A stretch of DNA of 12,877 bases, from assembly GCF_001983105.1 (NCBI RefSeq), contig NZ_MOMC01000012.1:37859-50735 (forward strand), in the 5' to 3' direction. This document shows positions 1 to 5,024 of this stretch, piece by piece. How positions within the stretch are numbered: position 1 is the first letter of the stretch; each line of letters starts with the position of its first letter. The notes beneath the pieces were generated by a model. It searched no databases, was not told the DNA's origin, and saw only the letters and a program-made list of their open reading frames with translations. The position numbers were made by a program, and so were the translations under genes. This DNA comes from Pseudofrankia asymbiotica. Lineage in GTDB: Bacteria > Actinomycetota > Actinomycetes > Frankiales > Frankiaceae.

Positions 1-414
1 ATGTCCTCCGCGGTGGCGGTCGGCGACCCGCGGGGCAGCACTGCCCAGTACGCGCTGCGGAACGTCCAGGCGAACGGACAGACCTGGCCGGAGGTGTTTG
101 GTGGCGACCTGCCCGCGCTCATCTTCAGCCGCACACTGAAGCCGGCGCTGCAGGACGTACCGGTCCTGGCACTACCGAAGGCCGACCCGAAGACCGCGCA
201 GGGCACGAAGAGCGGCCTGCAGAACCCGGACAAGGTGCCGGCGCCCACCGTCACCCCCGGGATCACCCTCGGCCCGGACGGCCAGCCGCTCCCCGGCCAG
301 CCCACGGTCACGCCCCAGCTCCCGGGTCAGCCCGGCGACGGCCAGAACCCCTTCGAACAGAACCCGGGCCAAGGCGGCGACAACGGCGGTCAGGGGGAAC
401 CGGGCCCTCGGTGA
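1..414 (+). CDS. Penicillin-binding protein, class A type, C-terminal fragment (5' truncated)
   Basis: This is the last 137 codons of a gene that enters from the left edge. The ATG at position 1 is probably an internal methionine, because the first residues (MSSAVAVGDPRGS) align with the 'LSTAVWVGYP' stretch near the end of the transpeptidase domain of bifunctional penicillin-binding proteins. The following LRNVQANGQTWPEVFGGDLP matches their conserved 'mxnV..NGk.y..vFGGt.PA.iw' ending. Such enzymes polymerise and cross-link peptidoglycan outside the membrane. From about residue 60 the chain becomes a Pro/Gly/Gln-rich low-complexity tail, common at the C-terminus of actinobacterial PBPs. None of the catalytic residues (SxxK, SxN, KTG) lies in the window, so the class is judged only from this end. 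The stop is TGA at 412-414, followed by a strong hairpin at 449-483. Confidence 0.72.
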   Translation: MSSAVAVGDPRGSTAQYALRNVQANGQTWPEVFGGDLPALIFSRTLKPALQDVPVLALPKADPKTAQGTKSGLQNPDKVPAPTVTPGITLGPDGQPLPGQPTVTPQLPGQPGDGQNPFEQNPGQGGDNGGQGEPGPR

Positions 415-700
415 CCCGCCCCCAGTCGTCCCACACGCTGGCCCGGGCTCGCCGGGCCCTGCCCGTCCGGCAGGGCCCGGCGATTCGCTCCCGCTGACGA
501 ACCCGAACCCAGTCCGGAAAGCCGCCGAGGGGAAAGACGCCAACCTCGGACGGGTCGAGGTAGCCCCGACGTAGGGGGCCGACATCACGTTTTTCCTGAG
601 GCCCCCCGCGGCCGAGCGCGACGCGCCCTCGCAATCCCTGCTCGAACCACGTCGCTCCCCTGGTGGACAGCCCAGCGGAACCGTCAGTGAATGCGTCGAG
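415..700. other. Convergent intergenic region, no gene seen
   Basis: This is 286 bp between the PBP stop and the stop of the SIS-domain gene. Besides the 449-483 hairpin it holds a smaller inverted repeat (ACCTCG at 543-548 with CGAGGT at 556-561, 7-nt spacer). Read on the minus strand, this is followed by GGCGTCTTT, a weak candidate terminator for the SIS gene. A TTTTT run lies at about 590. The open frames on both strands here lack any recognisable domain, and I do not call a gene. Confidence 0.5.
449..483 (+). terminator. Long perfect GC hairpin after the PBP gene
   Basis: The arms at 449-463 and 469-483 are exact reverse complements (15 bp) around the 5-nt loop CGTCC. It begins 34 nt after the PBP stop codon. 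There is only a weak T-rich continuation (ATTCGCTCC), so it is not a textbook U-tract terminator, but GC-rich hairpins with poor U-tracts are usual in actinobacteria. It lies between two converging genes and could act on both strands, although the minus-strand gene ends more than 200 nt away. Confidence 0.6.
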
Positions 701-718
701 TCAGTGAATGCGGTCGAG
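684..718. repeat. Near-perfect tandem duplication across the SIS gene stop codon
   Basis: TCAGTGAATGCGTCGAG (684-700, 17 nt) is followed immediately by the same sequence with one extra G (701-718, 18 nt). The 701-718 copy holds the last codons and the TGA of the minus-strand SIS gene. The 684-700 copy repeats that terminus just beyond the stop. One copy differs by a single-base indel, so only the inner copy is in the coding frame. Confidence 0.85.
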
Positions 719-1885
719 GTCGTGGATCGCGGGTTCGAGGCTCGGGTCAATGCCGATCAGCATCGCCAGGTACACCGAGGCGTAGTCGAGCAGGCCAACC
801 AGGGACGCCAGCCGCTCCACCGGGTGGGAGCCGGCCGCAGAGAGCTCGGTGACGCCGACGCCGCGCTCCGCGGCGACCCTGACGCTCGCGTCGGCCCGCC
901 GGCTCACGTCCGGGTGCTCGTTGCCCGGGTCACGCAGCAGGATCAGCCGCAGCCGGGTGGTGAGCTGATCGTCGGCCCGGTCACGGAAGAAGTCGTCGAG
1001 CTCGTCGTCTCCGCCCGTCGCGGCGGCCGCGCGCGCGCCGAACACGCCGTCGAAGGCGGCGATCTGGTAGATCGCCGGGTGCGGCAGACCACCATGCAGC
1101 ACCGGGTACTTCGCGGTGACGGCGAGCTGGGTCGCGGCGCGGCTGGCCGCCGCGGCCGTCGCCGGCGACGTGCCCCAGATCATCGGCAGCGTGCCGGCGA
1201 GCTCCAGGGCGAGCAGCTTCGCCGGGTTGACGAACGACTCGCTGGACGGGCGGCTGCGGGTGGCGATCTCCTCCAGCCGGGCCGCCGCCGCCTCGACGCC
1301 CGCGGCCACGTCACGGCAGACGCCGAGGGCGGCACCGGCCACCAGCAGCGGGGTGGCCAGCGCCCAGAGGCTCGCCCGTTCCGGCCTGGCACCGTCGATC
1401 GCGACGAAAGAAGCTCTGGCCCGCTCGGCGAGGTAGTGCAGCGGCGTGTCGGCCGGGCCGACGGCCAGGACCCGGCAGCCGCGCCGGTCGGCGTCCTCGA
1501 CGGCGTTCAGCGTCAGCGGTGACCGTCCCGAACCGGAGACCGCGAGCACCACATCGGCGACACCCACCCAGCCGGGCAGCCCGTGGTCGTGATGACCGAT
1601 CACGGGGACCGGGCTGGTCGCCCCGGCCGCGGCGACGAGCACGTCGGCCGCCCCTGCCGCCGCGCCCGTGCCGACGACCAGCACGGCCCGCGGGCGCCCG
1701 TCGGCGCCCAACCGGCCGGCGCCCGCCTCCTCGGCGAGCCGCCAGGTCTCACGGATCTGGCGGCCACCGGTCGCCAGCTCCCGCAGTAGCCCGCCAGGGT
1801 CGGCGGCGGCCAGTCGTTCCGACTCGTCCAGGACACGCTCGTCGACGTACACGTTGGTCGTCAACCGCTCTCGTGTCCCCGGCAA
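701..1885 (-). CDS. TobH-like SIS-domain protein (bifunctional phosphoglucose/phosphomannose isomerase fold)
   Basis: The product is 394 aa and corresponds by context and architecture to mycobacterial Rv3256c ('TobH' family). An N-terminal SIS domain (about residues 64-190) shows a glycine-rich start (VLVVGTGAAAG) and the SIS phosphosugar loop VSGSGRSPLT (about 116-125). A second half (about 225-390) resembles the C-terminal bacterial PGI/PMI domain, ending in the helix-rich GLLDYASVYLAMLIGIDPS. The family is expected to bind a sugar phosphate, which fits its place after manB, but the reaction is not established for this branch. The start chosen is TTG at 1885, because GGAGAGG lies 8 nt upstream. 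Later in-frame TTG and GTG codons lack as good a site. It is last in the manB-Trm112-SIS run, 45 nt after the Trm112 gene. The His/Glu catalytic pair of archaeal PGI/PMI enzymes is not evident in LPHPAIYQI (about 267-275). Confidence 0.85.
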   Translation of the reverse strand: MPGTRERLTTNVYVDERVLDESERLAAADPGGLLRELATGGRQIRETWRLAEEAGAGRLGADGRPRAVLVVGTGAAAGAADVLVAAAGATSPVPVIGHHDHGLPGWVGVADVVLAVSGSGRSPLTLNAVEDADRRGCRVLAVGPADTPLHYLAERARASFVAIDGARPERASLWALATPLLVAGAALGVCRDVAAGVEAAAARLEEIATRSRPSSESFVNPAKLLALELAGTLPMIWGTSPATAAAASRAATQLAVTAKYPVLHGGLPHPAIYQIAAFDGVFGARAAAATGGDDELDDFFRDRADDQLTTRLRLILLRDPGNEHPDVSRRADASVRVAAERGVGVTELSAAGSHPVERLASLVGLLDYASVYLAMLIGIDPSLEPAIHDLDRIH

Positions 1886-1893
1886 TCCGGGGA

Positions 1894-1900
1894 CCTCTCC
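1894..1900 (-). promoter_or_regulatory. Ribosome-binding site deciding the TTG start of the SIS gene
   Basis: The minus strand reads GGAGAGG, then 8 nt, then TTG at 1885. It lies in the 45-nt gap after the Trm112 stop. This is the strongest Shine-Dalgarno match near any in-frame start of the gene. Confidence 0.6.
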
Positions 1901-1930
1901 GGGCCGGCGAACCCGGCCTCGCCGCGCATG

Positions 1931-2134
1931 TCAGGACGAGGCTGGCGCGGCGGGTTCCGGGAAGGGCGTCGCCTCGTCGAGCAGCATCACCGGAATGTCG
2001 TCACGCACCGGGAACGCAAGGTTGCAGGCGGTGCAGACGAGCACCGGGGCACCCGCCAGGGTGTCCTGGCGCAGCGGCGCGTGCTGCGGGCACGGGCACG
2101 CGAGAATCTCCAACAGCAGCGGATCGAGGCTCAT
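1931..2134 (-). CDS. Trm112-like zinc-binding protein
   Basis: This is a 67-aa protein of the Trm112/YcaR family (PF03966). Four cysteines form the expected zinc knuckle: C13 and C15 in LACPCPQHAPL, and C34 and C37 in VLVCTACNLAFPVRDDIPVM. The family hallmark 'C..C...yPVrdgIPvmL.deA' is plain at residues 34-55. Eukaryotic and archaeal Trm112 activates methyltransferases. The role of the small bacterial copies is poorly defined, so no function beyond zinc binding and partner stabilisation is claimed. The ATG at 2134 lies 8 nt after the manB stop. The nearest Shine-Dalgarno-like stretch (GGAAGGG, inside the end of manB) is about 13 nt away, so translation is probably coupled to manB. The position between manB and the TobH-like gene is the usual one in actinobacteria. 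Confidence 0.85.
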   Translation of the reverse strand: MSLDPLLLEILACPCPQHAPLRQDTLAGAPVLVCTACNLAFPVRDDIPVMLLDEATPFPEPAAPASS

Positions 2135-2142
2135 CTTGGCAA

Positions 2143-3501
2143 CTAGTCCCTTCCACCACGGATGCTGGCCAGGACTTCGTCCCGGAGCCGGCTCATGGTG
2201 CCATCATCCTCCGCCTCGACGTTGAGGCGCAGCAGCGGTTCGGTGTTGGACGGCCGCAGGTTGAACCAGGAGCCGTCCGCGAACGACATCGTCAGTCCAT
2301 CCAGGCGGTCGATGTCGGTCGCCTTGTCCGCGTAGGCGGCCTCGATCGCCGTCATCGACGCCGTCGCGTCGGCGACCTCGGAGTTGATCTCACCGGACGC
2401 GGCGTAGCGGGCGTAGCCGTCCAGCAGCGCCGACAGTGGCCGATCCTGGCCGCCAAGCGCGGCGAGCACATGCAACGCGGCGAGCATGCCCGAGTCGGCC
2501 CGCCAGAAGTCGCGGAAGTAGAAGTGCCCGGAGTGCTCGCCGCCGAAGACGGCGCCGGTCCTGGCCATCTCGGCCTTGATGAACGAGTGCCCGACGCGGG
2601 TGCGCACCGGGGTGCCGCCCAGCCTGGTGACCAGCTCGGGGACGCCCCGGCTGACGATCACGTTGTAGATGATCGTGCCGCCCGGGTCGCGGGCGAGCTC
2701 CCGCTCCGCGACCAGGCCGGTGATCGTCGACGGGGACACCAGCTCGCCGCGCTCGTCGACGACGAAGCAACGGTCGGCGTCGCCGTCGAAGGCGAGGCCG
2801 ATGTCGGCGCCACTGTCCCGGACGGCGGCCTGCAGGTCGCGCAGGTTCTCCGGCTCGATCGGGTTCGCCTCGTGGTTCGGGAAGCTGCCGTCCAGCTCGA
2901 AGTACAGCGGGACCAGCTCGACGGGCAGGCCGGCGAAGGCGGCGGGGACGGTGAACCCGCCCATGCCGTTGCCCGCGTCCACGGCCACCTTCAACGGCCG
3001 GATGCCGGAAAGATCGACGAGGCCGCGCAGGTGGGCGACGTAGGCGTCCCGCAGGTCGACCTCGCGCACCGTGCCCCTGCGCCCGGTGGGCTCGGGGCCG
3101 CCGTTGGCGACCATGTCGCGGATCTCGGCGAGACCGGTCTCCTGGCCGATGGGCGCGGCTCCCGCACGGCACATCTTGATGCCGTTGTACTTCGCCGGGT
3201 TGTGCGACGCCGTGAACATCGCGCCGGGGATGTTCAGCGAACCGGCGGCGAAGTACAGCAGATCCGTCGAGCCGAGACCGGCGAGCACGACGTCGGCGCC
3301 CTGGCCGGTCGCGCCGTCGGCGAACGCGCTGGACAACGGGACGGACGAGTCCCGCATGTCGTGGGCTATGACGATCTCGGTGGCGCCGGTCAGCCGGACG
3401 AACGCCGCGCCGGTGGCGCGAGCGATGTCGGCGTCGAACTCGGACGGCACGACTCCGCGCACGTCATACGCCTTGAAGATCCGGGCGAGGTCAAGCCCCA
3501 T
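2143..3501 (-). CDS. manB: Phosphomannomutase/phosphoglucomutase
   Basis: The product is 452 aa, a normal length for the alpha-D-phosphohexomutase superfamily, and all four signature regions are intact. The phosphoserine loop is TASHNP (S99 catalytic). The Mg2+ loop is DGDADR (D239, D241, D243). The sugar-specificity loop is GGEHSGH (320-326). The phosphate-binding loop is RPSNTEP (416-422). The enzyme interconverts mannose-6-phosphate and mannose-1-phosphate in the cytoplasm, the step before GDP-mannose synthesis, and many members also act on glucose phosphates. The start MGLDLARIFKAYDVRG is typical of the family. GGTGGAGGG lies just upstream of the ATG at 3501, and a 17-bp tandem repeat lies 23-56 nt upstream. 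The 245-bp gap to DUF3499 leaves room for its own promoter. The gene heads manB-Trm112-SIS. Confidence 0.95.
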   Translation of the reverse strand: MGLDLARIFKAYDVRGVVPSEFDADIARATGAAFVRLTGATEIVIAHDMRDSSVPLSSAFADGATGQGADVVLAGLGSTDLLYFAAGSLNIPGAMFTASHNPAKYNGIKMCRAGAAPIGQETGLAEIRDMVANGGPEPTGRRGTVREVDLRDAYVAHLRGLVDLSGIRPLKVAVDAGNGMGGFTVPAAFAGLPVELVPLYFELDGSFPNHEANPIEPENLRDLQAAVRDSGADIGLAFDGDADRCFVVDERGELVSPSTITGLVAERELARDPGGTIIYNVIVSRGVPELVTRLGGTPVRTRVGHSFIKAEMARTGAVFGGEHSGHFYFRDFWRADSGMLAALHVLAALGGQDRPLSALLDGYARYAASGEINSEVADATASMTAIEAAYADKATDIDRLDGLTMSFADGSWFNLRPSNTEPLLRLNVEAEDDGTMSRLRDEVLASIRGGRD

Positions 3502-3746
3502 TGCCCTCCACCTTCCGCACCCCGTCTCACGGTCGGCGCTGTCTCACGGTCGGCGCTCCGCCGCGGCTGGTTGTCTCTGTCTGCAACGCGACCGACCCTA
3601 TCGGGCGCGCCCGGCCCCTCCGCCAGGCACCCCAGGCACCCACAGACCGACCACGGCCACGGGCCCTCGTCGCGCGGGACGATCAGCCGGATCGCCCGCT
3701 CTCCGCCGCTCTCCGCCGGACGGGCGACCCCGCCGTCCAGGAGCGT
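3502..3746 (-). other. Gap between DUF3499 and manB, rich in short tandem duplications
   Basis: No gene is seen here. Besides the 17-bp duplication it contains CCAGGCACC twice in tandem (3623-3631, 3632-3640) and CTCTCCGCCG twice in tandem (3699-3708, 3709-3718). The 3699-3718 pair sits in the loop of a 7-bp inverted repeat (TCGCCCG 3692-3698, CGGGCGA 3721-3727). That hairpin begins about 20 nt past the DUF3499 stop on the minus strand and may terminate or attenuate that transcript. A possible -10 for manB on the minus strand is TAGGGT (complement of ACCCTA, about 3595-3600), but I see no convincing -35. Confidence 0.45.
3524..3557. repeat. Perfect 17-bp tandem duplication in the manB leader
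   Basis: GTCTCACGGTCGGCGCT occurs at 3524-3540 and again, identically and with no gap, at 3541-3557. The repeat lies 23-56 nt upstream of the manB start codon, in its probable 5' untranslated or promoter region. Confidence 0.9.
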
Positions 3747-4169
3747 CTAGGAGGTGCGCACGGCTCGCAGATGACCGCGACGGCCCCCGCCGGGGTCATC
3801 CCGCGGCGGCTCCTCGGTCCCGGCCTGCACCGGGCCGTGGCCGGGCACCGGGCCGTACCCCGGAACCGGGCCATACCCCGGCGTCTCCCCGGGCAGCGGG
3901 CCGGGCCGGGCGACCTCGCGGACGACGTCCGCGAGTGCTTCCAGGTCGTCGGTGGCCGGGTTGCGCGGGGGTTCCGGATCGATGCGCACGACCGCCCAGC
4001 CCCGCGGCACGGTCAGCCGGTCGGCGTGTGGGCCGCACAGGTCGTACGAGTGTGGTTCCACGTACGGCGACAGCGGCCCGAGCACCGCGGTGGACTCCGC
4101 GTAAGCGTAGGTGAGTGTGGCAACCGCGACCGCGGAACAGGCCGAGCGGGAGCAGCGCCGGGGCTTCAC
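3747..4169 (-). CDS. DUF3499 family protein (Rv3258c-like) with hexapeptide-repeat tail
   Basis: This is a 140-aa protein from the GTG at 4169. The core (residues 3-65) is the conserved DUF3499 signature: PRRCSRSAC, VATLTYAYAESTAVLGPL, YVEPHSYDLCGPHADRL and APRGW-like VPRGW. C6, C11, C45 and H48 are placed as a possible small zinc site (inference). The biochemical function is unknown. The gene is a conserved actinobacterial neighbour of manB. The GTG at 4169 is chosen because homologues begin only a few residues before the RRC motif. An in-frame TTG at 4208 would add 13 Pro-rich residues, and neither start has a clear Shine-Dalgarno site. The C-terminal part is low complexity and carries three copies of PGYGPV/PGHGPV (about 97-114). 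The gene diverges from the zincin-like gene at 4433. Confidence 0.82.
   Translation of the reverse strand: MKPRRCSRSACSAVAVATLTYAYAESTAVLGPLSPYVEPHSYDLCGPHADRLTVPRGWAVVRIDPEPPRNPATDDLEALADVVREVARPGPLPGETPGYGPVPGYGPVPGHGPVQAGTEEPPRDDPGGGRRGHLRAVRTS
3829..3882 (-). repeat. Three 18-bp tandem units encoding PGYGPV-type hexapeptides
   Basis: On the plus strand the units are 3829-3846, 3847-3864 and 3865-3882, each starting ACCGGGCC. They differ at only a few positions and keep the reading frame, giving PGYGPV, PGYGPV and PGHGPV in the tail of the DUF3499 protein. Confidence 0.8.
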
Positions 4170-4432
4170 GTTCCGGACGGTAGACCCCGGAACGGGCGGC
4201 GGCCACAACCGCCCGCCGTGTCGCGCCCCAGACGGCGCGACTGTGACTTAACCTGACCCGATCCATCACTTTCCGTTGCCCAACAGCAACTTCGGGCAAT
4301 AGCTTAAGGTATTTAACCGATCACCCGGAGTCCTCGACTCCCTCGCGGTCACGTCGCCTCGCCACCTCACCCGCGCGCACCGGGAAAACGCCCAAAGACC
4401 GACAGCGGGGCGCGCGGCGTTACGCTGGGCCG
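4170..4432. promoter_or_regulatory. Divergent promoter region with AT-rich island and inverted repeat
   Basis: This 263-bp region separates the diverging DUF3499 and zincin-like genes. About 4246-4320 is clearly AT-richer than the rest of the window, with TTAACC twice (4248-4253, 4313-4318), a CTTAAG palindrome (4303-4308), and a perfect 6-bp inverted repeat TTGCCC (4276-4281) / GGGCAA (4294-4299) with a 12-nt spacer. TANNNT-type -10 candidates such as TAAGGT (plus strand, about 4305) and TACCTT/TAAGCT (minus strand) occur here, but none has a good -35 at standard spacing. The region probably holds the minus-strand promoter of DUF3499 and an operator, by inference. Confidence 0.5.
4399..4426 (+). 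promoter_or_regulatory. Candidate promoter for a leaderless zincin-like gene
   Basis: CCGACA (4399-4404) and TACGCT (4421-4426) stand 16 nt apart and match a weak -35 and an actinobacterial TANNNT -10. The GTG start at 4433 follows the -10 by only 6 nt, where the transcript would itself begin. No Shine-Dalgarno sequence precedes the GTG. Together this suggests leaderless mRNA, which is common in actinobacteria. Confidence 0.45.
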
Positions 4433-4933
4433 GTGGTGGACGAAGCGCCGGCGCCCGGGCCGCTGCCCGCCGCGCCCTTCCCGACGCCCATGCGGCGGGC
4501 GATCCCCGCACGCCGCCGGCGGGACCGGCGCGGCCGCGGAATGCGCGGGACCCTGTTCCCCCCGGACGTGCCGGCGTACTCGACCCGCGGGGAGCGGTTC
4601 GACGACCTCGTGCTCGACGCGGTCGAGCACCTCGACCTTCGCTGGTCCGACCAGCTCGCCGGGGTGGAGTTCGCGGTCGAGGACGTGCCGCCCGTGGGCG
4701 TCTCCGACGACGTCGTCCCCCTCGCCCTCTACCAGCCAGGCACCGGCCGCGGCCGGTCCGCGACACCTCGGCGCATCGTGGTCTACCGCCGCCCCCTGGA
4801 GGCCCGCGCCGTCGACACCGAGGACCTCGCCGAGCTCGTCCTCGACGCGATCATCCACGAGGTGGCGGACATGCTCGGTGTCGACCCGGCCGTCATCGAC
4901 CCCGAAGGCCACGGCTGGGGCGAAGAGGAGTAG
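4433..4933 (+). CDS. Zincin-like metallopeptidase-family protein (Rv3259-like), active site degenerate
   Basis: The product is 166 aa. It belongs to the zincin-like PF06262/DUF1025 family, seen in GMRGTLFPPDVPAYSTRGERFDDLVLDAVE (about 36-65, typical of actinobacterial members), the YRRPLEARA strand (118-126) and the C-terminal helix LVLDAIIHEVADMLGVDP (135-152). Where true members carry HExxH, this protein has H142-E143-V-A-D146: the first His and the Glu remain but the second His is Asp. Peptidase activity is therefore doubtful, and many actinobacterial relatives have lost the motif altogether. The first 35 residues are basic and Pro-rich with no signal peptide, so a cytoplasmic site is likely. 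The start is GTG at 4433, immediately followed by another GTG. There is no Shine-Dalgarno sequence, and a promoter-like element lies directly upstream. The function is unknown. manA starts 91 nt downstream on the same strand. Confidence 0.8.
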   Translation: MVDEAPAPGPLPAAPFPTPMRRAIPARRRRDRRGRGMRGTLFPPDVPAYSTRGERFDDLVLDAVEHLDLRWSDQLAGVEFAVEDVPPVGVSDDVVPLALYQPGTGRGRSATPRRIVVYRRPLEARAVDTEDLAELVLDAIIHEVADMLGVDPAVIDPEGHGWGEEE

Positions 4934-4955
4934 TCGCGGTCAGGTGGGGGCGACC

Positions 4956-4961
4956 TACGAT
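4956..4961 (+). promoter_or_regulatory. Candidate -10 element for manA
   Basis: TACGAT fits the actinobacterial TANNNT -10 and lies 63 nt before the manA start in the 91-nt gap. No clear -35 is seen, so manA may instead be read through from the zincin-like gene. Confidence 0.3.
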
Positions 4962-5009
4962 GACGGCGGATCCGCCCGCATTTGGCGGCGCGGCCGCGAC
5001 CCGACCTCC

Positions 5010-5016
5010 GGGAGAG
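5010..5016 (+). promoter_or_regulatory. Ribosome-binding site fixing the manA start
   Basis: GGGAGAG stands 8 nt before the ATG at 5025. It selects this ATG over longer in-frame starts that would overlap the upstream gene. Confidence 0.65.
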
Positions 5017-5024
5017 CCAGCACG

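Noticed and set aside
1519..3750. A 743-codon open frame on the plus strand across manB and neighbours
   Set aside because: It is antisense to three genes with clear motifs, its translation is Arg/Pro/Gly-rich with no domain, and long antisense frames are expected in DNA this GC-rich.
4170..4208. Longer DUF3499 start at TTG 4208
   Set aside because: It would add 13 Pro-rich residues absent from known family members, which start just before the RRC motif. It is not excluded outright.
4266..4912. Minus-strand open frames overlapping the zincin-like gene
   Set aside because: They are antisense to a recognisable conserved family member and show no domain. The plus-strand gene explains the sequence.
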